DNA from: an uncultured Treponema sp.
GTDB lineage: Bacteria; Spirochaetota; Spirochaetia; Treponematales; Treponemataceae
Length of the DNA: 42,544 bases
Direction of reading: 5' to 3'
Assembly (NCBI GenBank): GCA_937893155.1
Contig: CALBGU010000044.1
Coordinates: 1 to 42,544 of the forward strand
Shown here: in pieces, positions 24,744 to 31,048 of the stretch
How positions within the stretch are numbered: the first letter of the stretch is position 1
Layout of the letters: every line of letters begins with the position of its first letter
The notes under the pieces: model-generated
Told to the model about the DNA's origin: nothing
Database searches by the model: none
Seen by the model: only the letters and a program-made list of their open reading frames with translations
Translations under genes and position numbers: made by a program

Positions 24744-25001
24744 CTACTGATTTTCTTTTTCGCGCACTGCAGTTGCAATAGCAGCAACGATAGCATTTGT
24801 ATCAACAGCAGGCGCACTGCTTGCCACAGGAGCAGCAGGGCTTACCACTTTTTCTTCTTTTTCTTTATCCCAGCCTTTCGCATGCACAAACGCACGAAGA
24901 GCGTTCATACAGCCAATCAGAATGATAAGAAACGAGAAAACGACGCACATTCCGAGCAAAGTCAAAACAGCACTCTGCCCTAGCATCTCACCAATACTCA
25001 T
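24744..25001 (-). CDS. oadG: Oxaloacetate decarboxylase, gamma subunit
   Basis: The 85-residue protein has one N-terminal membrane helix (VLTLLGMCVVFSFLIILIGCM, split here only by length) followed by a charged stretch and an Ala/Pro/Val-rich hinge, as in OadG. The gamma subunit holds alpha and beta together and in classical systems binds Zn2+ at its C terminus. It is the first gene of the oadG-oadA-oadB operon, 23 nt before oadA. GGAGG lies 5 nt before the ATG and a promoter at 25031-25059. Confidence 0.9.
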   Translation of the reverse strand: MSIGEMLGQSAVLTLLGMCVVFSFLIILIGCMNALRAFVHAKGWDKEKEEKVVSPAAPVASSAPAVDTNAIVAAIATAVREKENQ

Positions 25002-25030
25002 AAATCCTCCGCAAAAATAGGATAGTTTCC

Positions 25031-25059
25031 ATTGTATAGGAACAAATTGATTTATTCAA
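25031..25059 (-). promoter_or_regulatory. Promoter of the oadGAB operon
   Basis: On the minus strand TTGAAT (25054-25059), a 17-nt spacer and TACAAT (25031-25036). The predicted start near 25024 gives a leader of about 23 nt with a GGAGG ribosome-binding site. Confidence 0.75.
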
Positions 25060-25095
25060 TACACGAAAATCGTGTTTTACTCTGCAAAACCGCCG

Positions 25096-25542
25096 TTAAT
25101 CGTCAAAGGCAACACCGACGCTCTTTAAGTATTCGCGGCATTCTTTTCTGCCGTCCCAGCCGAGCATACTCAAAAGCCGCTCCGTCAAAATCCGCGGATT
25201 ATCGCCCGCCTGAATCGAGAGCACGCCCTCGGAAATCACCATCATCGTTAAAAGAACGTCATTGTTGGCGTTCGTGGTCGAAACAAGATATGTGGCAATG
25301 TTTTCTATCACGCTTGCGTCCGTGCCGTCAACAACCAAGCGCATCAGCACCTTAAAATAATCCCACAGCATTCCGTGCAAATCCGCATAAATGCCCGAAT
25401 TATCGTCAATTCCTTCGTCAAGCGCCAAAAGTCCCTCTCGCCGCGCCTTTTCCGAAAAGTCAACCATCACTTTGCACATTCCGAACAATTTTCGCGCTTC
25501 CGTTAGGGTCTCAAACTTCGGAACATTGGTAAACCTAATCAT
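25096..25542 (-). CDS. MotA cytoplasmic-loop-like soluble protein
   Basis: The 148-residue protein has no signal or membrane helix. Residues 28-85 resemble the cytoplasmic loop of flagellar stator MotA: FSEKARREGLLALDEGID, then RLVVDGTDASVIENIATYL, matching MotA's EKARREGLLALE and LVVDGTDP motifs. A Trp/Gly-rich end (LLSMLGWDGRKECREYL) is not MotA-like. It could interact with the rotor protein FliG or with stators without conducting ions, but this is inference. AGGAG lies 8 nt before the ATG. It sits between a chemotaxis receptor gene upstream and the oad operon downstream on the same strand. Confidence 0.6.
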   Translation of the reverse strand: MIRFTNVPKFETLTEARKLFGMCKVMVDFSEKARREGLLALDEGIDDNSGIYADLHGMLWDYFKVLMRLVVDGTDASVIENIATYLVSTTNANNDVLLTMMVISEGVLSIQAGDNPRILTERLLSMLGWDGRKECREYLKSVGVAFDD

Positions 25543-25710
25543 ATTTTTTCTCCTAAAAGCCGCTTTTGAAACAGCTTTTTTATTTTTTCTCTCCGTATTT
25601 TTTATAATTCGTTCTTAACTAAGCCATTTCAGCGAGCGCAGCCAAAACAAACATTAAAAACACCCGCGTATTTTTCACATTCCGACTGCGCCCAATGACC
25701 AAAACGGCTA

Positions 25711-27807
25711 TTATACTTTGAATTTATCTACTTCGTCGCCAATGCGCTGGATTGACTCTTTCATCTGGTCGGACAATTCCGAAAGCACCGAGCCCGTTTC
25801 GTTGATTTTGCGCGCACCGTTTGACATCTCCGTCATACCGTCCTTAATGCTGAACGTCGCGTCTTGCAGGCTCTTGATTTCGTCAAGAATCGCCTTGTTG
25901 CCCTCGCTCATCTCGAACGATGCCGTTTTAACCTCGTTTGACGTGTCATTCATCGTGTTGAGCGCGACAGAAATCTGCTTTGACCCTTCGTTCTGCTCCA
26001 TCATCGCGCTTGAAATCTCGCGCACCAAGTTCGACGTATTGCTGATTCCGCTCGATACCTCGCCGAATGCGTCAGAAGCCACCTTTGAAATCGACACAAT
26101 CTCTTCAATCGCGCTCGTGATTTTCGTCAGCTCCTGCCCGATTGTCTGCGACTGCGTACCAGAATCCTCCGACAATTTGCGGATTTCGTCTGCAACAACA
26201 CTGAAGCCCTTGCCCGCATCTCCCGCGTGAGCCGCCTCGATTGCCGCATTCATAGCCAGCAAGTTCGTCTGCTCTGCAATGCCCGAAATAACCGCATTCG
26301 CCTCTTTTAGCGTCTGGCTTTCCTGCTCGATTTCATCGATTTTCGCGTTCACCTCGTTTTGTCGCTGTACGCCCACAATCGCCTTATGCTCCAGCTCCTT
26401 AAATGAATCCGCCATTTTCTCCACAGAATTCGTTACCGAAGTAATATTGCCAATCATCTCTTCCACCGCCGCGCTCGCCTGCGTTACACTCGAAGCTTGC
26501 GACTCAATCATTTTGTTCAGGCTCTCGATGTTGCCTGCTATTTCGTTCACCGCGCCCGCCGTCTGATGCACGCTTTCGGTCTGCGTATCCACGTTTTTGC
26601 CCATCGTTTCAATCTGCGCGATAATCTGATGAATTGCCGCCATCGTGTCGGTCGTGCTGTCGTTCAAAAGCTCGCCTGCGTCCACCAACTGAGCCTTTGA
26701 ATCCTTCATCGTGGAGATAATCGACTGCAATTTTTCGGCAAACAAATTGAAGCCTTCCACAATGCGCCCGATTTCGTTATCCGATTTCACTGCAATGCGC
26801 TTAGTCAAATCCGCATCTCCCGTTGCAATGCCGCGAATCGTGCCTTCCACAATGCTGAGCGGCTTAATCGAGAAGTAGAGCACCGCGCCCGTAACCAAAA
26901 GCAACGCAATCACAAGGAAAATCATTCCCACAAAGAGCGTACTACGAATAGCCGTTTCTGCCGCAAAAAGATTTTTTTGATAAAGCACAAGCACCATTGA
27001 CCAGTTTGTAGATTCAATCGGTGTCGCCATATAAAGCACTTTGTGTCCATTATTGCCGAATCTGCCGTCGTATATTCCTGCAGTCTGATTTTCGTACATT
27101 TTGCTTACAGCGCTGTAAGATTCAGGGAATTTTTTTTGCGTATTTTCAAATTCCTGCTTTACCGCGTCTAAATCGTCGCTTGCGCCCACATAATCACCAA
27201 TGTTGCTAAAAATTGCGCCGAAACCGAAATCGCCTAAATCCATTTCTTTCAATGCTTCCGACACAAGTTCAGGAGTTGCCGCACCAAAGAAAAATCCTGT
27301 CGTTTTTCCGTTTACCTTGATTGCCTTGCATATATGAATTGTCGTAATGCCCGTAGAACGTGCCATAACAGGATTTCCCACGAACATATCCGCGCCGCCC
27401 ATAATCGCTTTGTAATACGCGCGGTCGCTTACTTCGCTTTCAGTGCCTTTGTCGGTGAAGTTGTGTCCTTGTGCGTTCACATAGCCAATGTAACTGAAAA
27501 AACTGGGGCGAACATCAACAGAATCTTTTATAAATTTCGCTATGATTTCATCGTCAGATGTCTGCGCTTCATCGGAGTTTACATAGTAGTCAAGCGACCA
27601 AAAATAAGATTCGAGCAAATGCTTCATCGCGATTGAAGCCTGATTTACGACTTCTTTTGATTCAGTAATCACAGTTGCCTCGATTTTTCTTTTTGCAATC
27701 TGCGACGTGATAAACATCTGTGCCAAACTCAAGCATACAACCATTATGCCCAAAATTGCAACGATAAACAAACCGAGTTTGCTTTTCTTTTCTTTCGTCT
27801 TAGCCAA
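25711..27807 (-). CDS. Methyl-accepting chemotaxis protein with Cache sensor
   Basis: The protein of about 698 residues has TM1 at about 12-35, an extracellular double-Cache-like sensor (about 40-280: FFSYIGYVNAQGHNFTDKG, VGNPVMARSTGI, STNWSMVLVLYQKNLF), TM2 at about 285-305, a HAMP linker (STIEG-like, RIAVKSDNEIGRIVEGFN) and a long MCP signalling coiled coil. The CheA/CheW-binding hairpin reads EQTNLLAMNAAIEAAHAGDAGKGF with VVADEIRKLSE. Cache domains usually sense small organic ligands. I choose TTG 27807 (MAKTKEKKSK) because AGGAG lies 8 nt upstream; the longer 27822 TTG would have the ribosome-binding site inside the gene. Confidence 0.92.
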   Translation of the reverse strand: MAKTKEKKSKLGLFIVAILGIMVVCLSLAQMFITSQIAKRKIEATVITESKEVVNQASIAMKHLLESYFWSLDYYVNSDEAQTSDDEIIAKFIKDSVDVRPSFFSYIGYVNAQGHNFTDKGTESEVSDRAYYKAIMGGADMFVGNPVMARSTGITTIHICKAIKVNGKTTGFFFGAATPELVSEALKEMDLGDFGFGAIFSNIGDYVGASDDLDAVKQEFENTQKKFPESYSAVSKMYENQTAGIYDGRFGNNGHKVLYMATPIESTNWSMVLVLYQKNLFAAETAIRSTLFVGMIFLVIALLLVTGAVLYFSIKPLSIVEGTIRGIATGDADLTKRIAVKSDNEIGRIVEGFNLFAEKLQSIISTMKDSKAQLVDAGELLNDSTTDTMAAIHQIIAQIETMGKNVDTQTESVHQTAGAVNEIAGNIESLNKMIESQASSVTQASAAVEEMIGNITSVTNSVEKMADSFKELEHKAIVGVQRQNEVNAKIDEIEQESQTLKEANAVISGIAEQTNLLAMNAAIEAAHAGDAGKGFSVVADEIRKLSEDSGTQSQTIGQELTKITSAIEEIVSISKVASDAFGEVSSGISNTSNLVREISSAMMEQNEGSKQISVALNTMNDTSNEVKTASFEMSEGNKAILDEIKSLQDATFSIKDGMTEMSNGARKINETGSVLSELSDQMKESIQRIGDEVDKFKV

Positions 27808-27840
27808 AACACTGCTCCTCAAAAAATAATTCTCATTTGT

Positions 27841-27869
27841 ATTATAACCGTTTTAAGTAAAAATGAAAA
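27841..27869 (-). promoter_or_regulatory. Promoter of the chemotaxis receptor gene
   Basis: On the minus strand TTTTCA (27864-27869), a 17-nt spacer and TATAAT (27841-27846). It does not resemble a sigma28 flagellar promoter. Confidence 0.6.
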
Positions 27870-27937
27870 TGATTTATCACAAAATTAAATAAATCCGTCG
27901 TTTTTCTGCAATTTTTTCATAGTTTTCACAAAAACAT

Positions 27938-27980
27938 AAAAAAAGGTCAAACTTCTCTTTCAAAAAGTCCGACCTCCCGC
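27938..27980 (-). terminator. Terminator of the XRE gene
   Basis: On the minus strand GGTCGGACTT pairs imperfectly with AAGTTTGACC across a GAAAGAG-type loop and is followed by a run of seven Ts. It lies just past the stop at 27987. Confidence 0.65.
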
Positions 27981-27986
27981 ACCAAT

Positions 27987-28349
27987 TTATGAAACAAAAT
28001 CGCCCGCATCACAGCAAAGCGCTTCTGAAAGTTTCTTTGCTGTCCGAACCCCGATATTGCGCTTTCCGCTTTCCATAAGCGCAATATTAGCCGCCGCAAT
28101 GCCGCTTTTTTCCGCTAATGCCGCCTGCGTCAACCCCGCATTTTCGCGCCTGATTTTCAAAACCTTGGCGGGTGTCAACCGCGATTTCATTTGCGCATAA
28201 TAATCCCAATCGTCTATATCCTCGCTCTCGTCTTCATCATCAATGATTTGCACGCTCGGAATTTCTTTTTTTATGATGTCCAAAAAATAATTCATTCCTA
28301 CGCCCTGCATTTTTACATCAATATGGGGCATTTTCGCGACTACCTGCAT
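27987..28349 (-). CDS. XRE-family regulator, antitoxin-like
   Basis: The 120-residue protein has an N-terminal part (MPHIDVKMQGVGMNYFLDII) that resembles the small domain preceding the helix-turn-helix in some HigB/HipB-type antitoxins. An acidic linker follows (DDEDESEDIDDWDYY), then a Cro/C1 helix-turn-helix at about 62-115 (VLKIRRENAGLTQAALAEKSG, NIALMESGKRNIGV). No toxin gene is adjacent, so it would be an orphan antitoxin or stand-alone regulator. A palindrome CTATCA-N4-TGATAG lies 10 nt upstream of the ATG, a likely autoregulatory operator. An internal ATG (residue 7, MPHID) could be the true start. Confidence 0.75.
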   Translation of the reverse strand: MQVVAKMPHIDVKMQGVGMNYFLDIIKKEIPSVQIIDDEDESEDIDDWDYYAQMKSRLTPAKVLKIRRENAGLTQAALAEKSGIAAANIALMESGKRNIGVRTAKKLSEALCCDAGDFVS

Positions 28350-28358
28350 AGCGTTATG

Positions 28359-28374
28359 CTATCAAATATGATAG
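28359..28374. promoter_or_regulatory. Operator-like palindrome before the first XRE gene
   Basis: CTATCA (28359-28364), AATA, TGATAG (28369-28374), 10 nt upstream of the ATG at 28349. The XRE gene at 38779-39132 has the same layout (CTATCA-N4-TGATAT) at its own start. Confidence 0.6.
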
Positions 28375-28393
28375 TACAAGTCAATCATTCTGT

Positions 28394-28508
28394 CATTCTC
28401 GCACTTGCAGAGGGAATCTTTCTTTTCGCTGTCTGCCATAGACAAGGGGCTTAAGCCCCTTGCTGCCTCTGCATTGGATTCCGACGAATGATTATCGAAA
28501 CGAGAATG
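28394..28508. repeat. Nested palindromic element upstream of array 2
   Basis: There are three concentric inverted repeats. The outer is CATTCTCG (28394-28401) with CGAGAATG (28501-28508). The middle is TGCAGAGG (28406-28413) with CCTCTGCA (28466-28473). The inner is the perfect 20-nt palindrome at 28443-28462. No open reading frame is inside. It looks like a small non-autonomous mobile or structured element. The remaining 28509-28600 is AT-rich with no clear promoter. Confidence 0.65.
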
Positions 28509-28604
28509 CCCCCTTGCTTATGCGTTGCAGAAACATTTATTTTATGAAGTGTAGATAAAATTTTGTAACTATGCTAAGATATTTTTACTGCAAAAAAAGT
28601 GCGG

Positions 28605-28849
28605 GCGGTACAATCCGAGCGGACTGAGGCAAAAACACAAGTGTTTGGCACCCAATCCGACTGGATTATACGGTTCGCAGTCTTGTTTTGGGGACAATCC
28701 GTCTGGATTGGGGCTAAAACAAGACTGTTTTTGATATAATCCGCGCGGATTGTATCAAAAACAGTTTGCGGGACAGACAATTCACTCGGATTGAGGTCAA
28801 AAATATTTTTTCGTTCAATCCGCTCAGGATTGTTACAAAAAATATTTTT
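28605..28849 (+). repeat. Repeat array 2: six ~42-nt units with nested inverted repeats
   Basis: The core CAATCCNNNNGGATTG starts at 28611, 28653, 28695, 28737, 28778 and 28816 (steps 42, 42, 42, 41, 38). Outer arms enclose three cores perfectly: 28679-28689 with 28716-28726 (11 bp), 28725-28736 with 28753-28764 (12 bp), and 28799-28811 with 28837-28849 (13 bp). In the fifth unit CAATTC pairs with GGATTG through a G-U, consistent with a plus-strand RNA. The last unit ends 13 nt before the ATG of the second DUF6261-like gene, overlapping its ribosome-binding region. Confidence 0.9.
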
Positions 28850-28862
28850 ATGGAGAAAACAA

Positions 28863-29588
28863 ATGATTAAAGTTTCAACACATCTTGACATTCAGCGGCT
28901 TTACACGGTATGCGACAATGTGTGTACGATGATTAAAGGCAGTCCTGTGTACGAAAAAGACGAGTATCTGAAAGCAGATACCGACACTATGTGCAATTCG
29001 GTAAAGCAGATTTCCGACGCGATGAAGAAAACGCGCATTTCTAGCCGTCTGGAAGAGCTGGACAGCGCGCGTGATTTGTATATCCGCAATCTCGGCGATA
29101 TTTATACGGGATACGCGGCGCTTCCGTTTGAGGATATGGCACAAGCGGCACGCAAAAAGCTCGATGTGTATATCAAGCACGGCGGCAAAGCAATTTCACG
29201 TTTGCCGAACGCAAAAGAAACCGCGATTATCGACAGCTTTTTGACCGAAGTTACCGCGCTCAATTCGGAACTGCTCAAAGGAGTCCCCGAGACCGAACAG
29301 CTGTTAGCCGACGCACAGAGCGCGTACAAAGCGGAGGTGCTCTCTTACAACGAACTGCTGTCTGACGCAAAGACGGAGAAATCCGCGTATGAAATGAAAA
29401 AGCCGATGCTGTCGCTGCTGAACGAACAGATTTTGCCGTATGTGCAGGCGATGGCTGGAACGCGGAAGGGCGATTATGACGCTTTGATGAGAAAACTCGA
29501 CACGCTCATTGCAAACGCGAATACGCTCGCGCCCAAAACGGCGGCAAAAAAGGCGGATTCGGGCGCAGAACAATCCGCTCAGGCGTAA
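28863..29588 (+). CDS. DUF6261-like protein, copy 2 (array-associated)
   Basis: The 241-residue, mainly helical soluble protein is paralogous to that at 1044-1751. Shared positions include RDLYIRNLGDIYTGYAALP (compare RDLGTLIGGYAVIP), LPNAKETAIIDSFL (compare SNAEETGYIRSML), LLADAQ and LNEQILPYVQA. Both have basic/Ala tails containing KTAAK. No enzyme motif is seen. I start at ATG 28863 because GGAG lies 7 nt upstream; an upstream in-frame start at 28791 would translate part of array 2. The NSS transporter gene follows after 11 nt with its own GGAG, so the two are likely co-transcribed. Function is unknown; nucleic-acid binding is possible given the tail and the array. Confidence 0.7.
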   Translation: MIKVSTHLDIQRLYTVCDNVCTMIKGSPVYEKDEYLKADTDTMCNSVKQISDAMKKTRISSRLEELDSARDLYIRNLGDIYTGYAALPFEDMAQAARKKLDVYIKHGGKAISRLPNAKETAIIDSFLTEVTALNSELLKGVPETEQLLADAQSAYKAEVLSYNELLSDAKTEKSAYEMKKPMLSLLNEQILPYVQAMAGTRKGDYDALMRKLDTLIANANTLAPKTAAKKADSGAEQSAQA

Positions 29589-29599
29589 AGGAGAAAAAA

Positions 29600-30970
29600 A
29601 TGGCGAATCGAGAAAATTTTAAATCGAGAATCGGATTTATTATGACAAGCGCGGGGTGCGCGATAGGGCTTGGAAACGTGTGGCGCTTTCCGTTCATTAC
29701 CGGGCAATACGGCGGGGCGGCGTTTGTGCTGTTCTATTTGGTGTTTTTGGTGATTTTGGGTTTGCCGATTATGGTGAGCGAATTTGCGGTGGGGCGCGCG
29801 TCGGGCAAGTCGGCGGTGCGAAGTTTTCACGCGCTGGAGCCAAAAGGCACAAAGTGGCACATCTACGGCTATTTTGCCGCGGCGGGCAATTATCTTTTGA
29901 TGATGTTCTACACGACGGTGGCAGGCTGGATGTTTTCGTACATCTTTAAGAGCGCGACAGGGACGTTTTCCGCCTTGAGCGCGGACGAAATCGGCGGCGT
30001 GTTTACCGATATGCTGGCAAATCCCGCCGAGCAGGTGCTGTGGATGACGGTCGTCATTTTGGTAGGCTTTGTGATTTGCCTTCGCGGGCTTGAAAAGGGC
30101 GTAGAGAAGGCTTCCACGGTAATTATGACGAGCCTGCTTTGTTTGATGATTATCCTTGCGGTGCGCGCCCTAACGCTCAAGGGCGCGGCGGCAGGATTGG
30201 CGTTTTATCTAAAGCCCGATTTTCACAAAATGGTGGAAAACGGCATTGGCGAGGTGATTTTTGCGGCGATGGGGCAATCGTTTTTTACGCTGTCGCTCGG
30301 AATCGGTGCGCTGGCGATTTTCGGAAGCTATATCGGCAAGGAACGCGCGCTTACGGGCGAGGCGGTGAACATCATCGCGCTCGACACGGGCGTGGCGCTT
30401 ATGGCGGGCTTTATCATCTTCCCGACGTGTTTTGCGTTCGGGGTGAATCCCGGGCAGGGTCCGGGGCTTATCTTCATCACGCTGCCCAATATCTTCAATG
30501 CAATGCACTTTGGGCGCATTTGGGGCACGCTGTTCTTCGTGTTTATGAGTTTCGCGGCGATTTCCACGGTCATTGCGGTGTTTGAAAACATCATCGCGTT
30601 TGCGATGGATATGCACGGCTGGTCGCGCAAAAAGGCGGTGCTGATTAACATTGCACTCGTGTTTGTGTTGAGTCTGCCGTGTGCGCTCGGCTTTAATATC
30701 TGGAGCGGCGTGCAGTTTGCTGGCGTGGGTAACATTCAAGACCTTGAAGATTTCATCGTGTCGAATAATCTTTTGCCCTTAGGCTCGCTGGTGTATCTGG
30801 TGTTCTGCACCGCAAAGAACGGCTGGGGATACAAAAATTTCATTAAAGAAGCGAATACGGGGAACGGCTGGCGGTTTCCAAGCAAAATAAAGTTCTATAT
30901 AACGTGGATTCTGCCGCTCATCGTGCTTTTCATTTGGGCGGTCGGCTACGTTCAGAAATTCTTTATATAG
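29600..30970 (+). CDS. Neurotransmitter:sodium symporter (NSS/SNF family)
   Basis: This 456-residue membrane protein has about eleven to twelve helices with LeuT-fold motifs. The first helix contains AGCAIGLGNVWRFPFITGQYGG (Na+ and substrate site; 20-residue limit applies, the key run is GLGNVWRFP), TM6 contains the GQSFFTLSLGIGALAIFGSY segment, and TM8 has FMSFAAISTVIAVFENI. The family imports amino acids with Na+. This fits the Na+ bioenergetics implied by oadGAB. The specific substrate cannot be assigned. AAAGGAG lies 8 nt before the ATG. A strong hairpin at 30982-31012 follows the stop. Confidence 0.92.
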   Translation: MANRENFKSRIGFIMTSAGCAIGLGNVWRFPFITGQYGGAAFVLFYLVFLVILGLPIMVSEFAVGRASGKSAVRSFHALEPKGTKWHIYGYFAAAGNYLLMMFYTTVAGWMFSYIFKSATGTFSALSADEIGGVFTDMLANPAEQVLWMTVVILVGFVICLRGLEKGVEKASTVIMTSLLCLMIILAVRALTLKGAAAGLAFYLKPDFHKMVENGIGEVIFAAMGQSFFTLSLGIGALAIFGSYIGKERALTGEAVNIIALDTGVALMAGFIIFPTCFAFGVNPGQGPGLIFITLPNIFNAMHFGRIWGTLFFVFMSFAAISTVIAVFENIIAFAMDMHGWSRKKAVLINIALVFVLSLPCALGFNIWSGVQFAGVGNIQDLEDFIVSNNLLPLGSLVYLVFCTAKNGWGYKNFIKEANTGNGWRFPSKIKFYITWILPLIVLFIWAVGYVQKFFI

Positions 30971-30981
30971 ACCTCACCCCC

Positions 30982-31012
30982 TTTCCCCCTCTCCTCTCAG
31001 GCGAGGGGGAAA
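30982..31012. terminator. Strong GC-rich hairpin after the NSS gene
   Basis: TTTCCCCCTC (30982-30991) pairs with GAGGGGGAAA (31003-31012) across an 11-nt loop. There is no T-run. The sequence CCTCACCCCCTTTCCCCC resembles a repeat seen in many bacterial genomes, so it may be a dispersed palindrome acting as an mRNA 3' end. Confidence 0.55.
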
Positions 31013-31048
31013 TTGTATCTCGTTTGAAGCAAAGGACAAATCTGAAAG

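Noticed and set aside
27987..28349. Toxin-antitoxin pair around the first XRE gene
   Set aside because: The protein looks antitoxin-like, but no toxin-sized gene is adjacent on the same strand.
28605..28849. Array 2 (and the others) as CRISPR
   Set aside because: The conserved cores are only 15-20 nt and imperfect, the spacers are structured and partly related, cores differ between arrays and no cas gene is present.
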